In this document: positions 8,792 through 16,304 of the stretch, piece by piece
Numbering within the stretch: position 1 is the first letter of the stretch
Layout of the letters: the number at the start of each line of letters is the position of its first letter
Assembly: GCA_007859835.1 (NCBI GenBank)
Contig: SJPJ01000001.1
Span: 8,446,464-8,510,463, forward strand
Length of the DNA stretch: 64,000 nt
Direction of reading: 5' to 3'
Source: Novipirellula herctigrandis
Lineage (GTDB): Bacteria > Planctomycetota > Planctomycetia > Pirellulales > Pirellulaceae
Program-made: the position numbers and the translations under genes
Notes under the pieces: model-generated
What the model was told of the DNA's origin: nothing
Seen by the model: only the letters and a program-made list of their open reading frames with translations
Database searches by the model: none

Positions 8792-10984
8792 TTATCGGTG
8801 GATAATCCTCGGCTCCGTGAACAGTGTATCCGCATTGTGAACGCCGAATCCTACGTAGTTGATACTGGTCACAGATTCCGAAAACGCAATCTCGACTTCA
8901 TCACCATTAACGGTCAACGTGGCGGTCCGCAGGTCCAAATCGACGTCCACTCGGCAATTCAGTTCGCCATGGGTGTTTAGGGATCGAGAATGATCATTTC
9001 CCCAATCGGAATCGTTCTCAAAAAGTGTGATTTCATTTGCTCCGATCCAACTGCCTCCACACAACGCCGCATTGGCATCCTCGTCGCTAGACAAAACAAT
9101 CATGCCATTCTTGGTTGCTGCACGGTTTGCTGGCTTCATCTTCCAAGTAATCGAAAATCTGCCCGAGGTAACCGCCTCCTCCAACTCCCTCAACACAACC
9201 TGAGCAGGCCCCGACGCAGTGACACGGTAACCATAAGGCGACCGTGACAACTGGGCTTTGCCAAAGTAGCCGTCCGCTTGTTTGGTGATTTTAAACTGGC
9301 GCCGTTTTGCCTGCGTGACCGGGGAAACCTGAGGGGTATAATCTTCGTCGGCAACAGGAAGCGTGCCACCTTCCAACTTAAGAACCATACCCGGTGCAGA
9401 GTTGTCACCTTTGTCTCCGGCAAAAGTCCCCAGTTCGTCGATGAACGCACCGTCAATAGATAACTTAGCTCCATCGATCCTGACTTTGCCTTTGATGTCG
9501 ACCGCTTCGTCGGATAACAAATCTTGAGCCCAGACGTAACGTACATCCTCGATGCTGTCGGCAAATTCGAGCACGAGTCGGTCGTAGTGGCCCACGATGC
9601 CGATCGGTTGGGACGCATCCTTAATCCGTACAGTCACCTTCGCACGCGGATGGAACCATTGATCGTCGATACTGACGCGTCCCTCGCACGCAATGCCCGT
9701 TGGTCCGTTGGGATAAGTGGTGGCACAGACGTAAGGTGGCATTCCGTCGATTTCGACTTTCGGCAGCGGCATGTTACGAGCCATGATCGCCGGAGCACTC
9801 TGGCTAACCACTTTCCCATAGGTATTCGACGCCCAAGTATCCCATGGAGTGAACTCACAGCGATCGATCAATTCCAAATCCGAGGACAGGTACACGCCGT
9901 CGCCGGCTGGGAATGCGGGTGCAATTCGAGCCCAACGGCCGAAACGTTCTGCTTCATTGATGCGTCGTTGCATACGCCGTTTTCCAGAGAGTTGATGGTG
10001 CAGATCGCGTCCTTGAAGCGTTCGTTCGTTGATGTTTGGGTGACGCTTGCTCGCAACGAGAACACCGAGACCGATCGCGATGTTACAGTCGTCTTGGACG
10101 TTCAGGATAGCTCGGTACTTGGGTTGCTGCTGCGTTTGCTTCAGAATGTCGTGCGTTCGACGCAGCGTCGTAACGGACATTAACAGCGGTGACGCATCGT
10201 AGGTACGGAACGTGTCCGAGTGTTGCAGGCAACGCAGCATCGGTTGTTGGAGCTTCCCCCCAATGTCATACACCGAAGGATAGGAATCTAAGTTCTGTTC
10301 CCATTTAGGGTTGATGTTGCCTCCGGCTCCAGTCACGTATTCGAGAACCAAACGGGGATCGATTTCTTCCTTCGCCTTGTATGCGTTGAACTCTTTCGTA
10401 TCCCCACCATCAATTTTCCAATAAGTGATACCGGCGTATTTTGACCATTCAACAAACGTCCGGGCTTGTTCGATCGTAACATCTCCGCGAGTCCAAATCC
10501 CCAACGAGTTCCACCCCAGAGCTTTAATGTCCTCGTTGAATCGCTTCAATACTTCTTTGGGCTCAAGTCCGAAGTACCTCGGGAAATCACTTTCCTGGGC
10601 AACAAGATTAAAGAACGCAGGACCTCCCGCAATCCGTTTCGAAGCGTCTTTGGTCTGCCACCCGTGATCAATCAAGAAAAGGTAGTCTTCTCGTCCGCGT
10701 TTCAAATAGTTCGTAGCCCACCCGTCTTTTTCATTGAAAATCGCATCCTCCTTCAGTTCCTCGCGGGCCGCTTGGTTCGTCACCCCTTGAAGGTTTTGCA
10801 GGTCCGTCCCACGGCCGATCCAATAATTCTGGGCGTACCAAGTGCACCAGTAGTTTGCAGTGTGATCGTGCGGTGGCGGCACCAAATTTGGACCCTCGGC
10901 AAACAAGGTATTGACCGGTAACGTACACGCGATCACCAGCGACATGATCACCGAAAGTTGTTGGCATTTCATGATGGTGTTCAT
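8792..10984 (-). CDS. Secreted glycoside hydrolase, alpha-galactosidase-like barrel
   Basis: A 730-residue exported protein with a signal peptide (hydrophobic run ending ...NTLFA). The start at 10984 has AGGAAG just upstream. The core resembles the TIM barrel of clan GH-D hydrolases (alpha-galactosidase type). The strongest cue is KYAGITYWKIDGGD, like the family's strand-4 motif in which the Asp is the nucleophile. LGWNSLGIWTRGD and VQDDCNIAIGLG could be further barrel strands. The C-terminal ~220 residues look like beta-sandwich modules. It lies 35 bases after the sulfatase on the same strand, so the two are probably one operon. A role in releasing galactose or a related sugar from a sulfated glycan is inference. 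The exact family is uncertain. Confidence 0.65.
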   Translation of the reverse strand: MNTIMKCQQLSVIMSLVIACTLPVNTLFAEGPNLVPPPHDHTANYWCTWYAQNYWIGRGTDLQNLQGVTNQAAREELKEDAIFNEKDGWATNYLKRGREDYLFLIDHGWQTKDASKRIAGGPAFFNLVAQESDFPRYFGLEPKEVLKRFNEDIKALGWNSLGIWTRGDVTIEQARTFVEWSKYAGITYWKIDGGDTKEFNAYKAKEEIDPRLVLEYVTGAGGNINPKWEQNLDSYPSVYDIGGKLQQPMLRCLQHSDTFRTYDASPLLMSVTTLRRTHDILKQTQQQPKYRAILNVQDDCNIAIGLGVLVASKRHPNINERTLQGRDLHHQLSGKRRMQRRINEAERFGRWARIAPAFPAGDGVYLSSDLELIDRCEFTPWDTWASNTYGKVVSQSAPAIMARNMPLPKVEIDGMPPYVCATTYPNGPTGIACEGRVSIDDQWFHPRAKVTVRIKDASQPIGIVGHYDRLVLEFADSIEDVRYVWAQDLLSDEAVDIKGKVRIDGAKLSIDGAFIDELGTFAGDKGDNSAPGMVLKLEGGTLPVADEDYTPQVSPVTQAKRRQFKITKQADGYFGKAQLSRSPYGYRVTASGPAQVVLRELEEAVTSGRFSITWKMKPANRAATKNGMIVLSSDEDANAALCGGSWIGANEITLFENDSDWGNDHSRSLNTHGELNCRVDVDLDLRTATLTVNGDEVEIAFSESVTSINYVGFGVHNADTLFTEPRIIHR

Positions 10985-11019
10985 CCTAATTTCTTCCTAT
11001 CAAAACGCTCGCCGACTCA

Positions 11020-12504
11020 CTATTTGACGCGTGCGGGTTTCCAAGGATTTTTGCCTTCCTTTGGTTGCAAGAATTTGGCGTCAACGGTTTGGTACCAGTC
11101 GTGCAAGCGGTTACGCATTTGATCTACCCGCTCAGGTAAGATGTCGGCTAAGTCATTCGATTCGCTAAGATCCGCCTCGAGATCGTACAGATGGACACGA
11201 CCATCCTCATAACGTTCAAACAATTTGTATTTGCCGACGCGAATTGCCCCGCCGGGAATTCCGCCTTGGTTGCTGTAATGCGGGTAGTGCCAGAACAACG
11301 CCTCGCGATCGATGGTTCCCCCTTCAAGTGCCGGTCGGATGTCGATCCCGTCGACCGAATGTTGCACGTCGACGCCCGCTGCCGCCGCGATCGTAGGGAA
11401 AAGGTCGATGGAACAAATCGGGACCGTGGATGCCGAGCCGGGTTGTGTTACGCCGGGATATCGAACGATCCACGGCTCACGAATGCCGCCTTCATAGACC
11501 CAGCCTTTGCCACCACGTAGTGGCAAGTTGCTAGTCGGGCTACCTTCGGAAGTCGATAACCCGCCATTGTCCGAAGTGAAGATAACAATGGTATTGTCTT
11601 CGACTCCCGAATCTTTGAGTTGCTTCAAAACCTTACCGACGGCCTGGTCCATCGCCTCAACCATAGCCGCATACACCGCGTGATTCTGCAGGATGCGTAC
11701 CTTGCGCGTGCCCTTTCCAAATACCTGTTCTTCCTCCGCGAACTCCACACCTTGGAAATTCGCTGCTTTCTTTTTGTATTTCGCAACCAAGTCCGGGCGT
11801 CCCATCAGTGGCGTGTGGACCGAGTAGAAAGCGAGATACGCTAAGAAAGGTTTGTCTTTGTTTTCCTCGATAAAGGCAGCCGTATCGCGTGCCAAGCGAT
11901 CCGGCAAATGATCGCCCTCGGGGCTGTCAATTTTCATCTGCGGATTTTTAAACGGTGAGAAATACTTGTTGCCCGAGTACGGGCCGCCTCGGCTGTATCC
12001 GCCGACATTCACGTCGAAACCTTGCCTTTGTGGGTAGTACTCCTCGCTGCCGCCTAAGTGCCACTTGCCCGCAAAGAACGTTGCGTAGCCCTTCTCTTTT
12101 AGCGCCTCCGCGATGGTAATTTCCTCAAGCGGCATCTTGTCGCTCAGCGGTGCGGGGTTGAAGGTGCCACCGCGTTTCCCAGAAAAGAAATTAGTGGCCT
12201 GCACTCGCGTTGGATACTTTCCCGTCATCAAGCTATAGCGAGTCGGCGAGCAAACCGGATTGGCGGCATAGCCATCCGTAAAACGCATCCCCGAATTAGA
12301 AAGACGGTTGACATTGGGCGTCTCGTAAAAGCAATCCGGATTATTCGCACCAACGTCCATATATCCCAGGTCATCGACCAGGAAAACAACCACGTTAGGC
12401 AGCTTTCCGGTGGTCGCGTCCGCAGCGAAGATGGCGTGATTGCCCGATGACGTGATCAATATCAACGCGAACGTGGTGAGCCAGTAATGCGTGTTGTTTT
12501 TCAT
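11020..12504 (-). CDS. Sulfatase (S1 family), arylsulfatase A-like
   Basis: A 494-residue exported type I sulfatase that hydrolyses sulfate esters after the active-site Cys is converted to formylglycine. The signal peptide is MKNNTHYWLTTFALILITSS...FAAD. Metal-binding Asp residues lie in VVVFLVDDLGYMD (D44, D45). The formylglycine motif is Cys85-Ser-Pro-Thr-Arg89. Lys147 and His149 are in FAGKWHLGG, and the second metal site is in VIFTSDNGG. Length is normal. It is the first gene of a likely two-gene operon with the alpha-galactosidase-like hydrolase. The broken AraC-type gene just upstream suggests that a former local regulator was lost. The sulfated substrate is unknown. Confidence 0.95.
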   Translation of the reverse strand: MKNNTHYWLTTFALILITSSGNHAIFAADATTGKLPNVVVFLVDDLGYMDVGANNPDCFYETPNVNRLSNSGMRFTDGYAANPVCSPTRYSLMTGKYPTRVQATNFFSGKRGGTFNPAPLSDKMPLEEITIAEALKEKGYATFFAGKWHLGGSEEYYPQRQGFDVNVGGYSRGGPYSGNKYFSPFKNPQMKIDSPEGDHLPDRLARDTAAFIEENKDKPFLAYLAFYSVHTPLMGRPDLVAKYKKKAANFQGVEFAEEEQVFGKGTRKVRILQNHAVYAAMVEAMDQAVGKVLKQLKDSGVEDNTIVIFTSDNGGLSTSEGSPTSNLPLRGGKGWVYEGGIREPWIVRYPGVTQPGSASTVPICSIDLFPTIAAAAGVDVQHSVDGIDIRPALEGGTIDREALFWHYPHYSNQGGIPGGAIRVGKYKLFERYEDGRVHLYDLEADLSESNDLADILPERVDQMRNRLHDWYQTVDAKFLQPKEGKNPWKPARVK

Positions 12505-12650
12505 GGTTCCGTCGAACTGTAGGAATGTGAGTGCTAGGTTGCGTGTGAATGCAATTGTATAGGATATAAGTATTCGTTACCGACGGCTACCAGATTTCCT
12601 TCATGAATCAAGCTCTGACGCGTCTTCTGGCAAACAGTCATTTTTTTCCG

Positions 12651-12990
12651 CTAAAGCATACCCTGTTTCGGTTTTCTTACCGTCGACAACCACTTCGCGG
12701 GATGCATCGTTTGACTGGGACGTCTATGTGGCGTCATCGTTGAGATGAGGTGTTGGCGTTTTTGCCGATACATTGTCGGTGTCATCCCGGTGTGGCGTTT
12801 AAATTGCCGTGCCAAATAGCTTTGATCCGAAACGCCGCATGCAAAGGCGATTTAACGAGACGCTCTTGTCGGTCGTCACCAACATTCGTCGGGCCGATTC
12901 CATGCCAGTATGCAGAATGAATTGCTGGGGCGTCATTTGAACGTGTTGCTTGAACCTACGAACAAATTGGCTGACCCAAGTTGAAAAATG
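12651..12990 (-). pseudogene. AraC-family regulator, C-terminal remnant with frameshift
   Basis: Only the DNA-binding end of an AraC-type regulator remains. In one frame it reads SQFVRRFKQHVQMTPQQFIL followed by ESARRMLVTTDKSVS, which is the linker between the two helix-turn-helix motifs. Near 12855 the reading shifts by one base, and the second motif continues in another frame as IAFACGVSDQSYLARQFKRH and TGMTPTMYRQKRQ, ending at a TAG at 12651. No N-terminal sensor domain is seen upstream, where the PQQ-propeller gene begins. It sits upstream of the sulfatase operon, which it may once have regulated. The frameshift could in principle be a sequencing error, but the missing N-terminus argues for real decay. 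Confidence 0.8.
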
Positions 12991-13078
12991 GATTCTCTCT
13001 GCGGGACCAATTCCTTTCTTTGTTTGCAATGAATTCGCATGGGGACCTGACTGATGCCAATGGCGTCGTACGAGATGG

Positions 13079-14431
13079 TCACTTATCCGCCCCGATGCAA
13101 TATAGAAAGCGGTTGGAACGAAGAAACAACTGATTCCCTGATGCAGCGGGGCTTGCATCAAACCGACCCCGTTCCTCTAGCTCGTTGGTCGCAAGCAGTG
13201 TAAATTCTGGCTCAGCTGCGAGCACGACGACACGCCCGTCGCGTGCAACAAAGAAAATCTTTCCGTCCGCCAAAACCGGTGAGGCATAGACCTGCCCAAC
13301 CCGTGGCAAACGTTCTTCGTAAACCATGGCTCCGGTGTTTGCGTTAGCACAATACGCAATGCCTCGCTGATCGTGAACCCAGTATAAATGGCCATCGTAA
13401 AAAATGGGCGATGAGACATTGGATCCCTTATTCGTCTTCCATAGCCGGTGCGTGGCTGTGACATCACCGCTACCACCGGTGCGAATTGCCAGCGAGTCTC
13501 CGGATCGACCACCAATGCAATACACCACTCCCTCATGTGCAACGGGGCTCGGTACCATGTACCACTGAATGTCGGTATCGCATGTCCAATTCTGTTCCCC
13601 TGTCGCAGGATCAAGCGACAAGACCTTTTGAAAAATTGGCACGATCAATTCGGTCTTACCCATTGGGTTTTTGACCAAGAGTGGCGTGTTCCACGCTTCG
13701 CGGATGCCCTCGGTCCGCCACACTTCCTCGCCCGTCTTCCGATTCAGAGCAACTACGGAATCACTTTCGACGCTCGCATTCACAATCAGCAAGTCTTCGT
13801 GAATGACCGGTGACGCAGCAGTTCCCCAGCCGTTGAGCCGCGATCCGACGTTGGAATGCCACTTTTGTTCGCCACTTTGCTCGAACGCAAATACGCCTGT
13901 CTTCCCGAAGAACACGTAGACGTTCTTGTCATCCGCGACTGGCGTACTCGAACTATATCCATGTTCGTCGCGAATGGTCTCCTGCTCTGGAAGCGAGGGC
14001 TGGACCGACTTCGTCCAAAGGATATCGCCGGATTTTCGATTAACGCAAACGAGCATCAATTTCAACTGAGCAAGATTGCCACGTTCCGCACCTGGTACTC
14101 CGTAGCCACTGTAACAAGTCACATAGACTCGATCCCGAACAATGATCGGGCTCGACGCCCCTGCTCCTGGCAGTGGTGTCTGCCAACGAATGTTCCCTTG
14201 ATTCCACTGTGCCGGTACTTGTGCCAACGATTCAGTACTGCCTTGGGAACCGGCCATCCCATTTGGCCCGCGAAACTGACGCCAATCACCCGCTGGACTT
14301 TGATGCACATCCGCCTCTGTGTTGGTCGTTGTTTTCAAACTTGCGGCGCGTTCCTCCTGAGCGTCCGCGCCGCAGCCACCAAAGAACAGAACTCCAGCGA
14401 TGACCACGGTACATTTGGCGTGTTTTCTCAT
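13079..14431 (-). CDS. PQQ-like beta-propeller lipoprotein
   Basis: A 450-residue exported propeller protein. The start chosen is the ATG at 14431 (MRKHAKCTVVIAGVLFFGGC), which gives a lipoprotein signal with a lipobox ending at the Cys in FGGC; an ATG at 14470 only adds a polar extension. Repeated PQQ-type blades are visible: DWRQFRGPNG near the start, NRKSGDILWTKS, NRKTGEEVWRTEG and DPATGEQNWTCD. WRQFRGPNG is typical of planctomycete outer-membrane-assembly (BamB)-like or alcohol-dehydrogenase-like repeat proteins that do not bind PQQ. It is likely anchored in a membrane and acts as a scaffold or binding protein. The precise role is unknown. Its 3' end abuts the AraC remnant. Confidence 0.85.
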   Translation of the reverse strand: MRKHAKCTVVIAGVLFFGGCGADAQEERAASLKTTTNTEADVHQSPAGDWRQFRGPNGMAGSQGSTESLAQVPAQWNQGNIRWQTPLPGAGASSPIIVRDRVYVTCYSGYGVPGAERGNLAQLKLMLVCVNRKSGDILWTKSVQPSLPEQETIRDEHGYSSSTPVADDKNVYVFFGKTGVFAFEQSGEQKWHSNVGSRLNGWGTAASPVIHEDLLIVNASVESDSVVALNRKTGEEVWRTEGIREAWNTPLLVKNPMGKTELIVPIFQKVLSLDPATGEQNWTCDTDIQWYMVPSPVAHEGVVYCIGGRSGDSLAIRTGGSGDVTATHRLWKTNKGSNVSSPIFYDGHLYWVHDQRGIAYCANANTGAMVYEERLPRVGQVYASPVLADGKIFFVARDGRVVVLAAEPEFTLLATNELEERGRFDASPAASGNQLFLRSNRFLYCIGADK

Positions 14432-14710
14432 AACAATCCGATCGAGTTTTTGTCCGCACGACGTATTCAAATCCTCTACTTAGCGTAGTGGATGGCTAAC
14501 CTCTATGCGGCATTACAGACACTTGTCGGAACGATTTTCAGCCCAATACCCGTCCGTACTCGTGGTGATGGGGAATAGGAAGTCAAGTTGACGATCAGTT
14601 GGGAACCGGGTGGCGATGGTGCAGCGGCCTGACACGCCGCGGAAACCCTTGGCATAGTAGAAACACTCGATGCAACTCGTCATGTGGGATTCATGGAAGA
14701 CCAGTTTTGA

Positions 14711-14946
14711 TACTCGGGTAGCAAGATTGCGAAACTGCGGATGGATCACCATGAGTTAATGGCCATGGTGGCACCCCGCGCGCTGCTCGTTTTCAGCAAC
14801 CCGGACGATGATCGGCTGACGATTGGTCGGGCTATGACTCCTGACGCGCCACGTACGACGTCTGGAAATCGTTCGGCATCGGCGACCGCCTTTGCTTCGT
14901 TCAATGGCTTGGGAATAAGGGGATTGGCATGGGACAGACTCAGTAA
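14711..14946 (+). pseudogene. Glucuronoyl esterase (CE15) C-terminal remnant, frameshifted
   Basis: A decayed fragment of a carbohydrate esterase family 15 protein, the enzymes that cleave ester links of 4-O-methyl-glucuronic acid. One frame reads SKIAKLRMDHHELMAMVAPR then ALLVFSNPD, which is the CE15 segment carrying the catalytic His region. Between about 14790 and 14845 the frame changes, and the homology continues as RATYDVWKSFGIGDRLCFVQ up to a TAA at 14946. The expected GGHxHCQ ending is replaced by unrelated residues. No upstream alpha/beta-hydrolase core with the nucleophile-elbow Ser is present, so at least 250 codons have been lost. Assignment rests on remembered CE15 sequence. Confidence 0.75.
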
Positions 14947-15285
14947 CTTCCCTTTCGAACTCGGCGAGCGCACCCTCACCATTGCCTACCGAGAAGATCC
15001 GGCGATGCTCAGTAAGAGTCAACATCTTGAACGATCGATACACTGCCGAGGGGTCGGGGGATCCAGCCACCAACACTGACACCGACGGCAATCTCCCGCG
15101 AGGCAGCACAACGCCGGTTTGCCCCGGGGGAACCGCGAGCCCCTGAACAGAGATTGACGGTTGCGACAGCTGTGGTGACGTCAGGTATTTGGGGTTATGC
15201 CAACTGTGAGCTCTCGACGACATCACTAGAACGTTGTCCTGCCATTACAAATGCTACATTTAGCAATAGAACTGAATTTGCTTCG
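14947..15285. other. Intergenic, no gene supported
   Basis: Spacer between the esterase remnant and the outer-membrane barrel gene. The short open frames here continue those overlapping the remnant and show no domain. It should carry the promoter for the downstream gene, but I could not pick one out. Confidence 0.4.
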
Positions 15286-16257
15286 ATGAAAAACATCTGC
15301 TTCGGCTTAATCGCTTTGTTACTCGCTTCGATCCTAAATGCGGAGGAGATTACTGCTGCTGGCAGTCCAGGAGAGTCCGCAAGCGTTACTCCGTTTGCCA
15401 CGTTTGAGAACGTCTTTCTCACTCCCCATTTGACTTCAGACTTGGCAGTTGAAAGGAGAGTTTCGTCAACGGTTCACACCGACGAGCAGTTCGACCATTC
15501 ATTCGCCTATTCCCCCCGCCTTGTATTGGGCTTTGTTGGGGAAAGCGGATTCGATGTTCGCAGCCGTATTTGGTGGTATGAAACCGATGCGACCGAATCC
15601 TTTACCGCAAGTGCTGGCGAGACCCTGATTGGTCGTTTCGGTTTTGCCTCAAGTGGCTCAATCGCAGCTGGCGCAGACAGCTCGCTTGTGACAAGTGAGA
15701 GAATTGAACTATTGACGGTTGACGCTGAAGCAGGACAACACATCAAATTCCGTCTCTGGGAAATTCATGCTGGTGGTGGCGTTCGACACATGGGAGGGTC
15801 CTTTAAATATGACGCCCAGGTTTTCGATGCTGGTGGCACTCCTCAAAATCGCCGAGACATTGGGCATCGTTTTGACGGAATCGGCCCCACGCTATTCTCC
15901 GAATTCCGTCGTCCGATTGCCGACACGGGGATCTCTCTGTTAGCCAACACCCGCTACGCGCTCCTTTTCGGCGATGCCAAGACTACGGCGTTTGATACGG
16001 CGTCTAATGCCACCGTTTCCAATCTAGCCAAATTTAGAAATATGCATCATGTGCAACTTGGCGAGATCCAACTCGGTATTGAGTATTCTCGCCTTGTCCT
16101 CGATGGCAGTCGGCTATTTGTCCAGGGCATGTGGGAAGCGCAGGTTTGGCAGAATTTTGGCTATGACATTCCAATTCAATCCAGTAGCCAAAGAAGTGAA
16201 AGTCTCGAAGATCTTGGACTGATTGGTGCTTCATTCAATATTGGAATAGAACTCTGA
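15286..16257 (+). CDS. Outer-membrane beta-barrel protein, Lpg1974-like
   Basis: A 323-residue exported protein. The ATG at 15286 gives a good signal peptide (MKNICFGLIALLLASILNAEE); the frame is open upstream but not signal-like. The mature part has the alternating polar and hydrophobic pattern of a beta-barrel: FDVRSRIWWYETDATESF, HIKFRLWEIHAGGGVRHMGG, FDGIGPTLFSEFRRPIADTG and a C-terminal strand ending FNIGIEL. Planctomycetes carry many such proteins, similar to the Legionella Lpg1974 pore-forming family. Probable role: an outer-membrane pore or structural protein. Convergent with the pectate-lyase-like gene, only 47 bases away. Confidence 0.65.
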   Translation: MKNICFGLIALLLASILNAEEITAAGSPGESASVTPFATFENVFLTPHLTSDLAVERRVSSTVHTDEQFDHSFAYSPRLVLGFVGESGFDVRSRIWWYETDATESFTASAGETLIGRFGFASSGSIAAGADSSLVTSERIELLTVDAEAGQHIKFRLWEIHAGGGVRHMGGSFKYDAQVFDAGGTPQNRRDIGHRFDGIGPTLFSEFRRPIADTGISLLANTRYALLFGDAKTTAFDTASNATVSNLAKFRNMHHVQLGEIQLGIEYSRLVLDGSRLFVQGMWEAQVWQNFGYDIPIQSSSQRSESLEDLGLIGASFNIGIEL

Positions 16258-16304
16258 TCAAGCCAAAACAGTCGGAAACACTCTCACCTTTGTTATCCAA
16301 AATC

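Noticed and set aside
14513..14752. Minus-strand frame beside the PQQ-propeller gene
   Set aside because: It overlaps the CE15 remnant on the other strand and has no recognisable content.
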